Positions 11,694 through 23,365 of a DNA stretch of 64,000 bases are shown one piece after another (positions within the stretch are counted from its first letter, which is position 1; each line of letters begins with the position of its first letter). This stretch comes from Niebla homalea (lineage: Eukaryota; Ascomycota; Lecanoromycetes; Lecanorales; Ramalinaceae): assembly GCA_019925105.1 (NCBI GenBank), contig JAHGAU010000009.1, forward strand, positions 558,001 through 622,000, given 5' to 3'. The notes beneath the pieces are model-generated. The model made no database searches, was not told the origin of the DNA, and was given only the letters and a program-made list of their open reading frames with translations. Made by a program: the position numbers and the translations under genes.

Positions 11694-13035
11694 GATGGCT
11701 GGGTTGCTTCTGAGATGGACAAAGCTATCATGTAAAGTCAAACGCTAGGAAAGAAGCTTCTCAGCATAAGATCTGTAAATATATTCGCTCGAAGAGCACA
11801 ACTGTCACAGATACTTTTCCAAATCAGAATATTTTATGCGTATAGATCAATATCCCCATGATACAAGGTAGGACAGCTCCAATATATATTGTATTCATCA
11901 TGTGGAAGTCATCGCTGACGGTGTATATGATAATATGGCAAATACTCACAGCCACTTAGCCTCTTCGATCAAATCATTCTTTGCCGTGTATTTGCATCCG
12001 TGATGACGATGACGATGATTTATCTACGTTTAGTGGAAGATTGCATTTGCATATTATAAGTAGTGCTTCTGCCCTTGTAAAGTCGTCGGTACGCTGCCCA
12101 ATGACGCTTGCTTAGCGCGAACTTCTCGAATGGTTCTAGCGTGCTGGAAGATGAAACACTCTAGCGAACAAACGGAGTGTGGGAGTGTGGATCCTCTCTC
12201 CCAGCAGTGGGTGGTGGCAGGTGGTAGCAAACAGGTGGAAAAGCAAGAGCGACTCGGGCATGATCAGGAATTCAGCGTGTTCGACTCGGCCAGTAGGATT
12301 TCTATTGACTTTTGAGCACGAGCAATTCACGTCTCTTGAGTCTTCACCTTGAAAGCGAAATTCATTAATTCACTATCTGGTATGCGTCCAACGTCACTGC
12401 TCAGGCGACTCCAAACCGAAGACATATCGCAGCACCGACCTAAAGGCTAAAAATAACCCACTCTTGTCTTGTTCGACTATCCGCCCAACAAAATCTCACC
12501 AGTTGACCATCCATCTTGACAAGATTGGCAGGCACGTTGTTTACCTGTGACATCGTCAAGTTGCGCATTCATAAGTTTACCCGACTTTCCTTCGCCTGTC
12601 TGCGCCAAAATACCTTGAAACCCTTCCTCGCTCTAATCCTCGCCCTTCTCTACGCCGCAAAGCTCAGACTCGAAGCGCTTGCGGGACATCTGACCCACCA
12701 TCGACCCATCATTCTGCCGATCTGCCAGCTCGCTTTCAGCCTCTTTCATCCCGTCTGAAGCTACATATCGGAGTAGCTAGCATTTTGATTTTCCATCCCC
12801 ACAGCCGGCCTGTGTTTATTCTCCATTGTGAAGGTTGAGCCTTCACTTTGACGGTAGCAGGGTGTCCTGCCTCCGCATTCACTCCATAGATCCCGTCCTG
12901 TAATATTTCAACAACTCACATATTCCGACCGTAAACAAAGCCGCCGAAGAAGAGGAGGAGAGGTCGGGGAAGGCTGAAAACACAGGATTCAAAACATCAA
13001 GTCAGGTAGCAAGCAGAGTCGCACAGAAACTCAAC
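11694..13035. promoter_or_regulatory. Divergent intergenic region, SSU72 / SH3-protein gene
   Basis: 1.34 kb between two start codons pointing outward. It probably includes a long 5' leader of the SH3-protein gene. A GATGAC triplet-like repeat occurs near 12001. No RNA gene or other gene seen. Confidence 0.5.
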
Positions 13036-14529
13036 ATGATGACCAAAGCCTCATTAGCAAGCTCCTCCTCAATATCACCATCGCCAGCTCATTCGCCAAC
13101 CTCTGCACCAGGTGAACCTCCTCTCCCAGCTATCAGCACAGGCCAGACCGCCAAAAGAACGCCCCTTCAGCGACCTCCGTCTTATGCCAAAAATCGCATG
13201 TCAACGTTTTCCACCACCTCCAAGCTTTCCGAAAAGGGCTCCAGACCCATGTCTCACGCCTTTCCTGCCTTTCACTCTAGCCTACCATATGCCCTAGTCC
13301 GAGACTTTGCATATCCAGTATCACATCCGTGCCACTACGGGCCTCCACCAGCTAGCTCGGAACCACCGTCGGGAAGCTCGACACCAGCCAGTGAACGACC
13401 TCGGCGACTGTCAGATCCTGCAAGCAGAGGGTGGGATTCAGCAGGGCCTTGGGGTGGCGATGGATTCTTCTCGACTCAGCAGTTGCCTTCTGTGGCTTAT
13501 GGGGATGGCCCACCCTACAGTGAAGATGAAGATCTTCACAGTCCTGTGGTCAAGAGCGCGAGACACAAGAAGCATAAATCGGCATTTCCCGACATGGGTC
13601 CTCGCAGCGGGAAACCCCTACCTGGAGATGGTCAGCGAAGTTTCTTGGCAGGGGTGGACGAGAATGGATCCAAGACCTACTACATTGAAGATGACGACGA
13701 GAGCGCCAACGGTCCGGGAGGAGAGCTCATCACCTATCCCTCGGAAGGAAGGCAGTCAACCCTCGCGCCAAACAGATACGGCCAAAGGGATTCACACTTC
13801 GCGACGAGCCTCCCAAACCGGTCTCATCTCCGGAGCGATGTCGAGGATTCGGAAGAAGAGAGTCTGGGTGTGCCCGAACAGGATTTTTCCAGGTATTCGC
13901 GTGACTATCAATTCACCATCGCATCGCCAGATGAAGAAATGCATGGGAAGGCGGTCGCTCTGTTTGACTTTGCGCGGGAGAACGAGAATGAGTTACCGCT
14001 CACGGAGGGGCAAGTGATCTGGGTTTCATACCGGCATGGACAAGGGTGGCTGGTAGCCGAAGACCCCAAAAGCCGCGATGCAGGTTTGGTGCCGGAAGAA
14101 TACGTTCGTCTCTTGAGGGATATCGAAGGCGGCCTGGGCTCCTTGGGGGATGAGCCTCCGGCTGAAGACAGCGAAGAGGATTCGCCAGAAGGGCCGGCGG
14201 AAGAGCAAGCGACATCGCCTCTCAAGCATGATAATTCGCAAGCCAGTCCGTCCCAGAATGGAGGCACCAGTACGGACAAGAACGCAGCAGTGGTCAGCTC
14301 ATTCTCGACGAGTAGCAAAGATCTCGATCCTTATCCTCATCGGCTACTGGGGGCACAAGCAGGTCAGATGCCCCCACAGGTCGTACACTATGGAAGCCAA
14401 ACAAATACGCCCACGGTACGAAGTCCGGCAAGTGGGGTGCAGGGCCCACGGGGTTTTGAAGAGATCAAAGGTCTTGACAACAGCCAGACAATTGAGGAAG
14501 CCAGCAAGGCGGAGGATTATCCGAGATGA
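13036..14529 (+). CDS. NBP2: SH3-domain adaptor, Nbp2/Skb5-like
   Basis: Single exon, 497 aa. One SH3 domain lies near residues 300-360: ALFDFARENENELPLTEGQ, then WVSYRHGQGWLVAEDP, then GLVPEEYVRLL, with the ALYDF-like start, the second-loop Trp and the GLVPxxYV end all in place. In yeast, Nbp2 is the adaptor that brings the phosphatase Ptc1 to the HOG and cell-wall MAP kinase pathways; fission yeast Skb5 binds Shk1. Assignment to that group rests on the SH3 sequence and its placement behind a long disordered N-terminus with RDFAYPVSHP, a motif I recall in filamentous-fungal homologues. The rest is Ser/Pro-rich and acidic. The start is the first of two adjacent ATGs. Confidence 0.75.
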   Translation: MMTKASLASSSSISPSPAHSPTSAPGEPPLPAISTGQTAKRTPLQRPPSYAKNRMSTFSTTSKLSEKGSRPMSHAFPAFHSSLPYALVRDFAYPVSHPCHYGPPPASSEPPSGSSTPASERPRRLSDPASRGWDSAGPWGGDGFFSTQQLPSVAYGDGPPYSEDEDLHSPVVKSARHKKHKSAFPDMGPRSGKPLPGDGQRSFLAGVDENGSKTYYIEDDDESANGPGGELITYPSEGRQSTLAPNRYGQRDSHFATSLPNRSHLRSDVEDSEEESLGVPEQDFSRYSRDYQFTIASPDEEMHGKAVALFDFARENENELPLTEGQVIWVSYRHGQGWLVAEDPKSRDAGLVPEEYVRLLRDIEGGLGSLGDEPPAEDSEEDSPEGPAEEQATSPLKHDNSQASPSQNGGTSTDKNAAVVSSFSTSSKDLDPYPHRLLGAQAGQMPPQVVHYGSQTNTPTVRSPASGVQGPRGFEEIKGLDNSQTIEEASKAEDYPR

Positions 14530-15245
14530 TGACTGATTGAGCTCTCTGGGCAATGGCAGAGGGATATATGGGAATTAGGTTTTCGTTCTACGCATGACCG
14601 TTCTATGTAAATAGTGTCTGAAATCCTTTTTATGAGCTATGTGACAGATTAATGAGACAATCTTAATTGACTGTAATGAGCGCAAAGTGACCACAGTACT
14701 TCCCAAAGTTGTACTCTCAACCGATCCTGACTGCGGGAGCCCGCTGGGTATCCCCGCCAAAGTCCTCTGCTCCACCGGCGCCATTTTATGATTTTATTTT
14801 CCCGCATCTGACCAATCATACTTGGGCAAAGCATGAGTAATCTAGCCCCTGAGCAAATCGACATCTTTTTGTATCATCAATCCTGCCACTGTAATTTGGA
14901 TAGGCCAGACACATCGACCTCACTCAGTCAAGAAAGCCTTCAGCTGATTGAGAAGTCCGACTCTTCAGTTGCAAGTTGTAAGCAGTCGCCTGAACATCTA
15001 CTGGAGTGGTGCCATTCACATTTCCCCCAAACCAGGTTTTGATATTGGGCAATTGGAGAGACCGGAGATCGAAAAGCTGCTCAAAGAGTCAACACGTCAC
15101 AAGTCACTAATCCGTATTGCTCTGCCAAGTTAGCAACTTAGCTTTATTACGGGACGAGGGACTCGAAAGTTGAAGCGCGCAACCCACTTCGCCACAACTG
15201 CATCATCCCATTGTTAGAGAAATTTTCTTACGCCAGGGAACAGAA
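14530..15245. other. Intergenic region upstream of the cyclophilin gene
   Basis: 716 bp between two co-oriented genes. Short open frames only; no tRNA or repeat recognised. Confidence 0.5.
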
Positions 15246-16139
15246 ATGCCCCTCACTTGCCCCTACCCCACCACAACCCTTTTCTCTCGACCAACACCCC
15301 GCCTTCTCACAAAATCCCTTCTCACTCGACACTCACCCTCATCAGTTCGACAATTTTCTATATCTCCAGCAGCTATGACTATCAAGACTTATTTCGACCT
15401 CACCTGGGAAGGTCCTGTCATGGACCAGTCGGGCAGGCCCACCAAGAACGTCCAGAGTCAGTCTCATCACCACGTTCCCCCTCACATGACATGATGAGTC
15501 GCATATACAGATCCTCTTACTGACTGTTGTCATTACCATCAGCTCAATCCGGTCGCATCAACTTCAACTTGTACGAAGATGCTGTCCCCAAGACCGTTGA
15601 GAACTTCCGTGCCCTCTGCACCGGAGAGAAAGGATTCGGATACAAGGGCTCAAAGTTTCATCGTGTCATCCCAGACTTCATGCTTCAGGGAGGCGACTTC
15701 ACTCGTGGCAACGTAAGTCTTGGACACCTCCCCTTCATCATTTCTGTTCTCGCGTGGGCGCAATCTGCTAACCTGTCATACTTCGACAGGGCACTGGCGG
15801 CAAGTCCATCTATGGCGAGAAGTTTGCGGATGAGAACTTCTCCAGGAAACACACCCGCCCTGGCCTCTTGTCAATGGCCAATGCTGGTCCACACACGTGA
15901 GCAAGCAAGCAGTCAAGTTCAATGGCCCTACCAATATTGACACACACCTTAGGAACGGGTCGCAATTCTTCATTACCACAGTAGTTACGGGATGGCTCGA
16001 TGGCAAGCACGTCGTCTTTGGCGAAGTGGCTGACGACTCTTCGATGGCTGTTGTGAAAGCTGTGGAGGCCTGCGGCAGTGGAAACGGCTCCATTCAGTAC
16101 ACCAACAAACCCACCATTACTGATGCCGGTCAGGCCTAG
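15246..16139 (+). CDS. Cyclophilin-type peptidyl-prolyl isomerase, probable mitochondrial and cytosolic forms
   Basis: Accelerates proline cis-trans isomerisation and is the family bound by cyclosporin A. Four exons: 15246-15456, 15543-15712, 15790-15896 and 15953-16139 (224 aa). Joins are confirmed by family sequence: [28 protein letters not shown] and [12 protein letters not shown]. Active-site residues are present ([40 protein letters not shown]). The first 43 residues are rich in Ser, Thr, Arg and Leu without acidic residues, like a mitochondrial presequence; an internal ATG at 15375 ([11 protein letters not shown]) would give the standard cytosolic length. Neurospora crassa makes both forms from one gene, so the same is likely here. 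It is convergent with RRP41. Confidence 0.95.
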
Positions 16140-16397
16140 GCGAGCCATTCGCAGAAGTTCAGGGGGCAATGAAGGTGGTAAGAATCTTTCGGCACGCACT
16201 CAGTGGTCTGGGACACGAAGGTCTGCAAGCACAAGGCCATTAGACTTGACGCAAAAGATTGCCTCATCATCCAAAAAAAAAGCAAACCCCCATCTCCACT
16301 CCTTCCACCGCTTGTTCGGGCTCTCACGGGTATCATCGCTATGCATAACTGCTACCGTCCCAATTTCACAATCTTTGCTGTCGCTTATGCTTCATCC

Positions 16398-17195
16398 TCA
16401 ACCTCCGCCTGTATCAGCAATAACCCTTGCCCCCCTCTCTCTGATGACCTGATCCAACAGGCCTCTCACGCGTTTACATCCATCAATTCCCGTCGCTAGG
16501 ATGCTCTCCATATTCTCCACCCTCACCCGCCTCTCCATCGACAGCACCACGACCTTATCCCCCTCCCCTCCCAGAGTAGCCACTGTAAGAAAGGGCAACT
16601 CCTGCTCCTCCATCGTGTTCAGATCCAACAACGGATCCTGCGTGTCACTATTCCCCCGCACCGCTGACGGCGCCAGAGGGCTCACCCCGCACGTGCAAGC
16701 ACTCACATAATCCTTCATCGGCACCCCCGCATCAATCAGCGCCAACGTCGCCGCATTCAGGCAGGCGGGCAACAGTCCGCCATCCAGACTCAGCACATGC
16801 AACGTCACACTGATCGTGCTATGCGGATACAGGTGCCCAAACACGGCCGTGCCCATCGCGCTGGCCACCATGTTCTGCATCTCCGTCACCCTCCTATCCC
16901 CTTTACCCCTCCGTTTCCGTTCCACCCCCGCGAACCCGGCCTGGTTGATCTCCACCACGATGGCCGCGTTCTCGCGCTGGGAGCCTTCGCGTTGTTGTTG
17001 ACGGCCGCCGCCGCTGCGGGACTCGGAGGGGCCGCTGATGATGCAGAGGACTGTTGTGTTGCCCATCTCGAGGTAGGAGGAGCCGTCCGCGGCGGTGTTG
17101 GTGGAGACTTGGGCGTGGAGCTGGCGGAGCTCGTTCCAGCGCCGGCCATCGGGGCGGAGGTGCGTTAGCGGGTAGAGGGAGGTGTCGAGGGGCAT
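16398..17195 (-). CDS. RRP41: Exosome core subunit Rrp41/Ski6 (RNase PH fold)
   Basis: Component of the six-subunit RNase PH-like ring of the RNA exosome in nucleus and cytoplasm. Single exon, 265 aa from ATG 17195, chosen because LRPDGRRWNELRQL is the expected RNase PH start; the open frame continues to 17378 but without family sequence. Visible: LEMGNTTVLCIISGP, then an inserted Gly/Gln/Arg-rich loop, NMVASAMGTAVFGHLYP, ISVTLHVLSLDGGLLPACLNAATLALIDAGVPM, and the late LDLNTMEEQELPFLTVA. As in other eukaryotic Rrp41 proteins it is presumably catalytically inactive. The gene shares a 225-bp promoter with the divergent ERCC6L2-like gene. Confidence 0.95.
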   Translation of the reverse strand: MPLDTSLYPLTHLRPDGRRWNELRQLHAQVSTNTAADGSSYLEMGNTTVLCIISGPSESRSGGGRQQQREGSQRENAAIVVEINQAGFAGVERKRRGKGDRRVTEMQNMVASAMGTAVFGHLYPHSTISVTLHVLSLDGGLLPACLNAATLALIDAGVPMKDYVSACTCGVSPLAPSAVRGNSDTQDPLLDLNTMEEQELPFLTVATLGGEGDKVVVLSMERRVRVENMESILATGIDGCKRVRGLLDQVIRERGARVIADTGGG

Positions 17196-17420
17196 TATTG
17201 GGGATGCTTGGTCAGGCAAATGATGGGTATTGATAATGTGATATATCGTAGGTCTCAGGGGAACAGCGGGGATTGCGCAAAGCAATTGAAAGGGGTGTCT
17301 GTCTGTCAGTGTGCGAGCCTCGTCATTTGTAAATATTTGTTTGCTCCGCCGAAAGGCGCAAAATGCGGGAGATGCCATGTCTTCCCCGCGTCATCAACCA
17401 TCTCTCGTTGGGCCAGCGTC
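17196..17420. promoter_or_regulatory. Bidirectional promoter RRP41 / ERCC6L2-like
   Basis: Only 225 bp separate the two start codons (17195 minus, 17421 plus), so both transcripts must start from this interval or from inside the neighbouring leader. Confidence 0.6.
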
Positions 17421-20400
17421 ATGGGCGACGCACTGGATGAGTCGTCCGAGACAGACGATGACGACCTGAACCGTAGGCCTGCTCAAAGGAAGCAGCCCAG
17501 CCGCAGAAAATTCGTCGATGGTGAAGTGACCCATAAATTCCAACACACTTGCGTTGCCCCTCTTGCTGACACTGTATTCTAGATGTCGCAGAAGCCGACG
17601 ACACAACCCAGAGCTCGAGTGATGACGGAATTCAGAATGGCCGTCCGTCCACAAATTCCAAGATCCCCCACAAACCACGAAAGGCTATGCGCTATTCATC
17701 CAGCGAAGGCAGCGAGGACGCCTACAACAAGTTCAAGAATCGCAAATCGGCCAAGCGCAAGAAGGCCGCCGCAAGCACGCGCAAGGCGAAGACGGTAGAA
17801 AAAGAGTCCGGCATAGGACAGAAGCCCAAAACCTCTACGACGAACGGCAAATCCAGGGGCAGACCGAAGCAAAGGCAGTGGGGCGACGAGACAGATGAAG
17901 ACGACCATTTGATGGAATATACATTGCCGGACTTTCTACAGAAACGTCGAGCGAAATTTGACAAGCGGACCGAGAAGCTGAAGGAGGCTGGTCTGAGGCT
18001 GCCCCCAAGCTACGATGCTGTCCTGTTCTCGGATGACGAGCGGTTGGAGGAACTGGCTGAGCGGCCGGATTTCCCCCGAGTAAAGACATCAGCCCCGTAT
18101 AAAGACAAGCAGATGCCGAAATCGCTGGGTCTCATACCTGCGCCCATCGCCCAGTGGCTACGTGACTATCAGGTTGACGGTACCGAGTTCCTCCATTGTC
18201 TTTTCGTCTACCAAACTGGAGGTATCCTGGGCGATGACATGGGCCTGGGGAAGACAGTGCAGGTCATCGCCTTTTTGACCGCAGCTTTTGGTAAGACGGG
18301 AGATGAAAGAGATGCGAAGCGGATGCGCAAGATGAGAAGACTAGGCGCGGCCTGGTATCCGAGGATCCTGGTCGTCTGTCCAGGCACGTTGATTGAGAAT
18401 TGGAAGAACGAATTCAATCGATGGGGGTGGTGGCATATTGGGGCATATCATGGCGCACTCAAATCGGAGACATTAGACGCAGCAGCGCGCGGAAGACTCG
18501 AGGTCATGATTACCACTTATACGACATATCGCATCAACAAGGATGCTATCAACATGGTTGAGTGGGATTGTGTCATTGCGGATGAGTGCCACCAGATCAA
18601 GGGTCGCAGGTCGGAGATCACGCAAGCCATGAATGAGATCAACGCTCTTTGCCGCATTGGCCTGACTGGTACAGCGATTCAGAACTCCTATGACGAGTTG
18701 TGGACGCTTCTCAATTGGACCAATCCGGGCAAGTTCGGCCCCATCTCGACATGGCAGCAGAGTGTCAGCATACCCCTGAAGTATGGCCAATCGCATGATG
18801 CTACGGTGTATCAGCTCGCGAAAGCACGAAAGACGGCAAAGGCCTTGGTGCAGAACCTCCTCCCGCAATTCTTCCTCAGGAGGATGAAGACTTTGATCGC
18901 TCACCAGCTTCCAAAGAAAGTCGATCGCGTGGTTTTTTGCCCCCTCACCGAGACTCAAGCCGATGCCTATCAGAACATGATTGACAGCGATGTGATACGC
19001 TACATCAAAGAATCGGCGACGGATTGTGAATGTGGATCCGGCAAGAAGGCTGGATGGTGCTGTCAGCAGTTCTTGCCCAACGGCGGCAAATGGCAGACCT
19101 ATGTCTTTCCCTCCATAGCATATCTCCAGAAAGTTTCTAACCATTTGGCGACATTGATTCCGCAATCGAATGATGCCAATGAGAAGCAGTCCAAAGACCT
19201 TGACATACTCCAAGTCGCCGTGCCAGACGACTGGCGCAGGCTCTATGCCTCCCGGGACAGCATCATGAACTATGCCAACCCGGAATTCTGCGGCAAGTGG
19301 AAGATCTTGCGCAAGTTATTGGCCTTCTGGCAGAGCAATGGCGACAAGGTTCTCGTCTTCTCTCATTCTGTCCGACTACTCAAAATGCTGCAACTCCTTT
19401 TCCAACACACCACCTACAATGTCAGCTACCTCGACGGCGCCATGAAATACGAAGATCGAGCCAAAACCGTCGACGATTTCAATAGCGACCCAGATCAATT
19501 CGTCTTCCTCATCAGCACCAAAGCCGGCGGCGTCGGCCTGAACATCACCTCCGCCAACAAAGTCGTCGTCGTGGACCCGAACTGGAACCCATCCTACGAC
19601 CTCCAAGCCCAAGATCGTGCCTATCGGATCGGGCAAGTCCGCGACGTCGAGGTCTTCCGGCTCGTCTCCGCCGGCACCATCGAGGAGATCGTCTACGCCC
19701 GCCAGATCTATAAGCAGCAACAGGCCAACATCGGCTACACCGCCAGCCACGAGCGTCGCTACTTCAAGGGGATCCAGGAAAACAAAGACCAGAAGGGCGA
19801 GATCTTCGGTCTGGCCAACCTCTTCACTTTTCAGGAGGAAAAAGTCGTGTTGCGCGACATCGTCAACAAGACCAACGTTGCCGAATCCAAAGCCGGCGTC
19901 CTCATCGCGGGGATCGATCTCGCCGACGATTCCCAGCAGGCTTCGAGCTCCCACGCGGTTGGTGGGGACGACCCATTCGCCTCCGCCGAGGAGGAGGAAG
20001 AGGTGGACGAGGACGAGGATGAGGAGGGGGATCGCCCACCAAGCTCCTCTCCGGGCCGAGAAGGAGACGAGAAAGCAGCAATGTCGCAACTCGCCGCCTC
20101 CATCATCGACGAAGCCGAATCTGCCGCCGGGCACACAACAACGAAGAAGCGCAAACGACCGAGCGATAAAGCCAAAGCCAGGAAGAAGAAGAAGAAGAGC
20201 GACCCCATCCAAGCCATCCTCGCCTCCGCGGGCGTGGAGTACTCCCACACCAACAGCGAGGTCATCGGCTCCTCCACCATCGAAGCCAAGCTATCGCGAC
20301 AAGCGCAGGCGGCACAGGATGACGGTGCCGAGTACGGCAGGGGAGGGGACCGGCATGTCTTTGCGCGGGACAACAACACGCAACCCCGACGTCCTCCCCC

Positions 20401-21055
20401 CGGCCTCCTCATGAAACCCGGGATGATCAAAGGTGAGCATGTTGACGGAAACACCGGTGACGATTCTGCTGGTAGTGGTGATGATGATCTCGACCTCATC
20501 ATGACAAAAAAGCAAAGCAGCAACAGCGGCGGCAGCAACAGCAGCGATAACGACTCCGACGGTGAGAGAAACGCCATCCGCTCCATCCCCTGGCGCTACC
20601 GTCCTCCTTCGCCCGTGCGTCGCCGACAGCTCGGGGAGATGGCCAGGGTCTTCGGTTTCGAGGGGGATGTGACGGGGTTCGCGCTCGTGGTGGAGGGCTG
20701 GACGCAGGCGCAACGACGGGGATGCTTGGACCGGTATCACGCGTTGAGGAGGGCGGAACTGGGGGTGGGGAGCGCGGCGGACGTCGGGGTCGGGAAGAAA
20801 CCGAGGCAGCAGATCGAGGACGAAGATGGTGTCGTTGCTGTAGTGAATTCCGTGAAAAGGGACGGTGATGATGATGATGATGCGGGTGTGGAGAACAGAA
20901 ACGGAGGGGCTGGGATGAATTGTGATACCCATATCGATGATGACGATAATAACGACGACGGTACACGCCCAGATGTCACCAAGTCCATCGCGGAAGCATC
21001 AGGAGACCACCCCGCCGACCCGCCGCCGCCGCCGACGAAGCTCTGGGAACTGTGA
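17421..21055 (+). CDS. SNF2-family DNA-dependent ATPase, ERCC6L2/Rad26-like
   Basis: Predicted nuclear DNA translocase in DNA repair or chromatin. Exons 17421-17520 and 17583-21055 (1190 aa); the 62-nt intron ends in TTCTAG and joins VDG to DVAEAD in frame. ATPase motifs: I GDDMGLGKT, Ia VVCPGTLIENW, II DECH (rather than DEAH/DEGH), III GLTGTAIQN, IV VFSHS, V STKAGGVGLNI, VI QAQDRAYRIGQ. Between the lobes is a Cys cluster (CECGSGKKAGWCC) that could bind zinc; I recall it in fungal homologues. After the helicase core comes ASHERRYFKG and FGLANLFTFQ, a conserved ERCC6L2-type extension. The tail (from about residue 770) is acidic with basic KKRKR stretches and ends with a small conserved patch near WRYRPPSP. 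Several long antisense frames over the tail are composition artefacts. Confidence 0.9.
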
Positions 21056-21672
21056 GGAAATGGGGGGGAGAGGATCAACATACATACATACATATCATAC
21101 ATACGGGCGTGGGCTTAGATATGGGCCCGCTTTTTTCGTGATAATGGAGAGAGAAAAGATGCCTCTTCTGGTCGATGTGATACTGATATACCCCCCCCTT
21201 TCTTGCAAGAGATACATAGCTTCACGCGCATTGGCCAGCAGTCGAAAAATGTCTATATGTAATCTATGCTAGTGGATTGTGGCTTGCATGAATGAATGAG
21301 CACATGGTCAAACGTGGCGACCCAGCGCTTAGATTTTATTTGATCTTTTTTAAAAATCAGAAGTTGGACTTCACGGCATCAACATCATCATCATCATCCA
21401 ATCGCGTTTCCGGCCACTGTGGTCGGAGCAGCGTTCTCGCCGGTCTGGCTATCAAAAACGATGCGACCCGGGCGGCGCGCCTGCAAGTGTAGGTAGGTAG
21501 GGCAGTGATGCGAATCCAACCGGCACGTGCGTAGATTGCAACTGTCTCCTTTATCACAGGGGGGTAAGAAGACTAATTCAGACGACATCATTCATTTTGA
21601 AGAAAACAGCTCGGTACGTCAAACCCGGCCATGCTGAAATCCACACCGGTGGGCTTTTTTCCCCCGCAACGC
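21056..21672. other. Convergent 3' intergenic region with short microsatellites
   Basis: Between the stops of the ERCC6L2-like gene and the permease gene. A CATA-type repeat lies at about 21080-21104 and an ATC repeat at about 21380-21397. No gene seen. Confidence 0.6.
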
Positions 21673-23365
21673 TCACCGCCCAAACTGCTTCTTCTCGAAA
21701 TACCTCAGGACGCAATAACTAGTGAACGCGAACGCAAAGGCCAGCTCGAAGCCGATATCGCCACCATAACCGGGCAAGCCGATCTTCCGGCCTATCGGTC
21801 CGATGAACCAGACCTGCGCCATCCCCATCACGGCGCCGAAGACGCCGAAGCAGAAGGCGAGGACGGCGGCGGCGCCGGGGGGGAGGAGCTCGCGGGAGTT
21901 GTAGATGGAGATGTCGTACTTGCGCTTCTTGAAAATGAAGTGCTCGGGGAGGGAGATGCCTTCGTAGATGGCGAGCCAGTAGCCCTTGAAAAAAGAAAGA
22001 TTAGCCACGGGAGATCTTGGCCCGAGGGAAAGAGGTTTCTTACAATCAACAGCATGAAATTCTCCAACACGGTCTCGAAATGGCTGTAGCCCGGAATGGC
22101 AATTGCGCAGTACACGAGGGTGCCGACAAAGGTCCAGATGAAGCGCGGGACCGCCTGCGTCCACCTTGCCAATACTTGCAGCGAGAAGGTTAGGGAGTAG
22201 ATGTTTGGACAGTTGTTGGCTACAATGCTGAGTGCGAGGATGATGAGGCAGAATTGGCCGAAGCGACCTAGCGGTGGGAAAAGCACGGCGGCGAGCAGAC
22301 CGCCAATGCCTGATTGACTGTAACCGTCTGCGTAGGAGGTGTCGACGGGGTCCAAGGTTGCCGTCGCGACGGCTAAGCCGAGCATTTCAGTGAAACAGAG
22401 GGGAAATATCAGTCCTGCGTACGTCCAGGCGAAAGTCTTGACGCGGGACACGGTGACTGGCTGGTAGACGGTGTAGTCGGCCGCATAGCTGGTCCAGCCG
22501 GTCCCGAAACCGAAGACTGATGCGGCAAAGCTGAGGATGGAGCCTGCTTCGGCGGAACCGGTGTGCATGGTCAGATTGGTGAATTTGCCGGAATGGGCAA
22601 ATTCGCCCAGGACGATGAGGAAGATGATGAAGGAGGGGATCCAGGACCAGAATTCGTAGGTGTGTACTACCTTGTAGCCGAAACAGGTGATCAGGAAGGT
22701 CGCTGCCGCAATGATGATGATGCCCGCATATCCTGGTACGTCGGTATTGACTGCGTTGATCAACTGGGCGCCAACGATGACGTTGACGGATGACCAGCCC
22801 ACGCAAGCTAAGCAATTGAAGACTGCAATCACTTTCACGCCGTAGAAGCCGAAGAAATACCGCGAGAGGACCATTTGACGAAGACCGAACCGGGGACCAA
22901 AGGTACTGAAGAAGGCGACGGGGGTGATGGCGAGTAAGTTGATGAAGAAGATGGTGAGGAGCGAATCGACGAAACCGAGCTGGAAGACAGGGATGGCCAG
23001 GGCGCCAATGGCGAAAGAGGAGACTACCATGTTTGCGGAGAGCCACTGTCAAGGTCATATTCGTCAGCGCTCCAGTTCGTACACGAGCCCAATTTGATTC
23101 CAGACGGTCATCATACCATGGTCCCAACTTTCATCAGATTCCCGTCTGTCCGCTCATCCTCAGGCACGCGCTCAATGCCTCTCGGCTCTACGCCAAAACG
23201 GGTGACAAAGCGTTGGATCTTGGCATAGGGTGTATCGCCCTGGACGAAGACGTCGCCGCTCACGGCGGGAGCCTCGTCGGTGTATGTGGGCGGGTCGCCC
23301 TTTTCGATGTCGGTGCCTGTGGGGGAGTGTGCTGACACATCGTATTCGTTCTTGGTGAAACCCAT
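21673..23365 (-). CDS. FCY2: Purine-cytosine permease (NCS1 family, Fcy2/FcyB-like)
   Basis: Plasma-membrane proton symporter for cytosine, adenine, guanine and hypoxanthine. Exons 23365-23117, 23045-22044 and 21984-21673 (520 aa, usual length). Splices GTATGA..GACAG and GTAAGA..TCAAG give KVGTM-WLSANM and MLLI-GYWLAIYEG in frame. The N-terminus is soluble and acidic with an IERVPEDERTD signature of the family; about twelve hydrophobic segments follow. Characteristic patches: GWSSVNVIVGAQLINAVN in helix 3, SYAADYTVYQP, and SIVANNCPNIYSLTFS in the substrate-binding region. It is followed tail-to-tail by the ERCC6L2-like gene. Confidence 0.95.

Noticed and set aside
19376..20932. Long antisense open frames over the ERCC6L2-like gene (290, 251 and 213 codons)
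   Set aside because: They mirror the GC-rich, low-complexity tail of the sense gene and contain no recognisable domain; the sense strand has clear helicase motifs.
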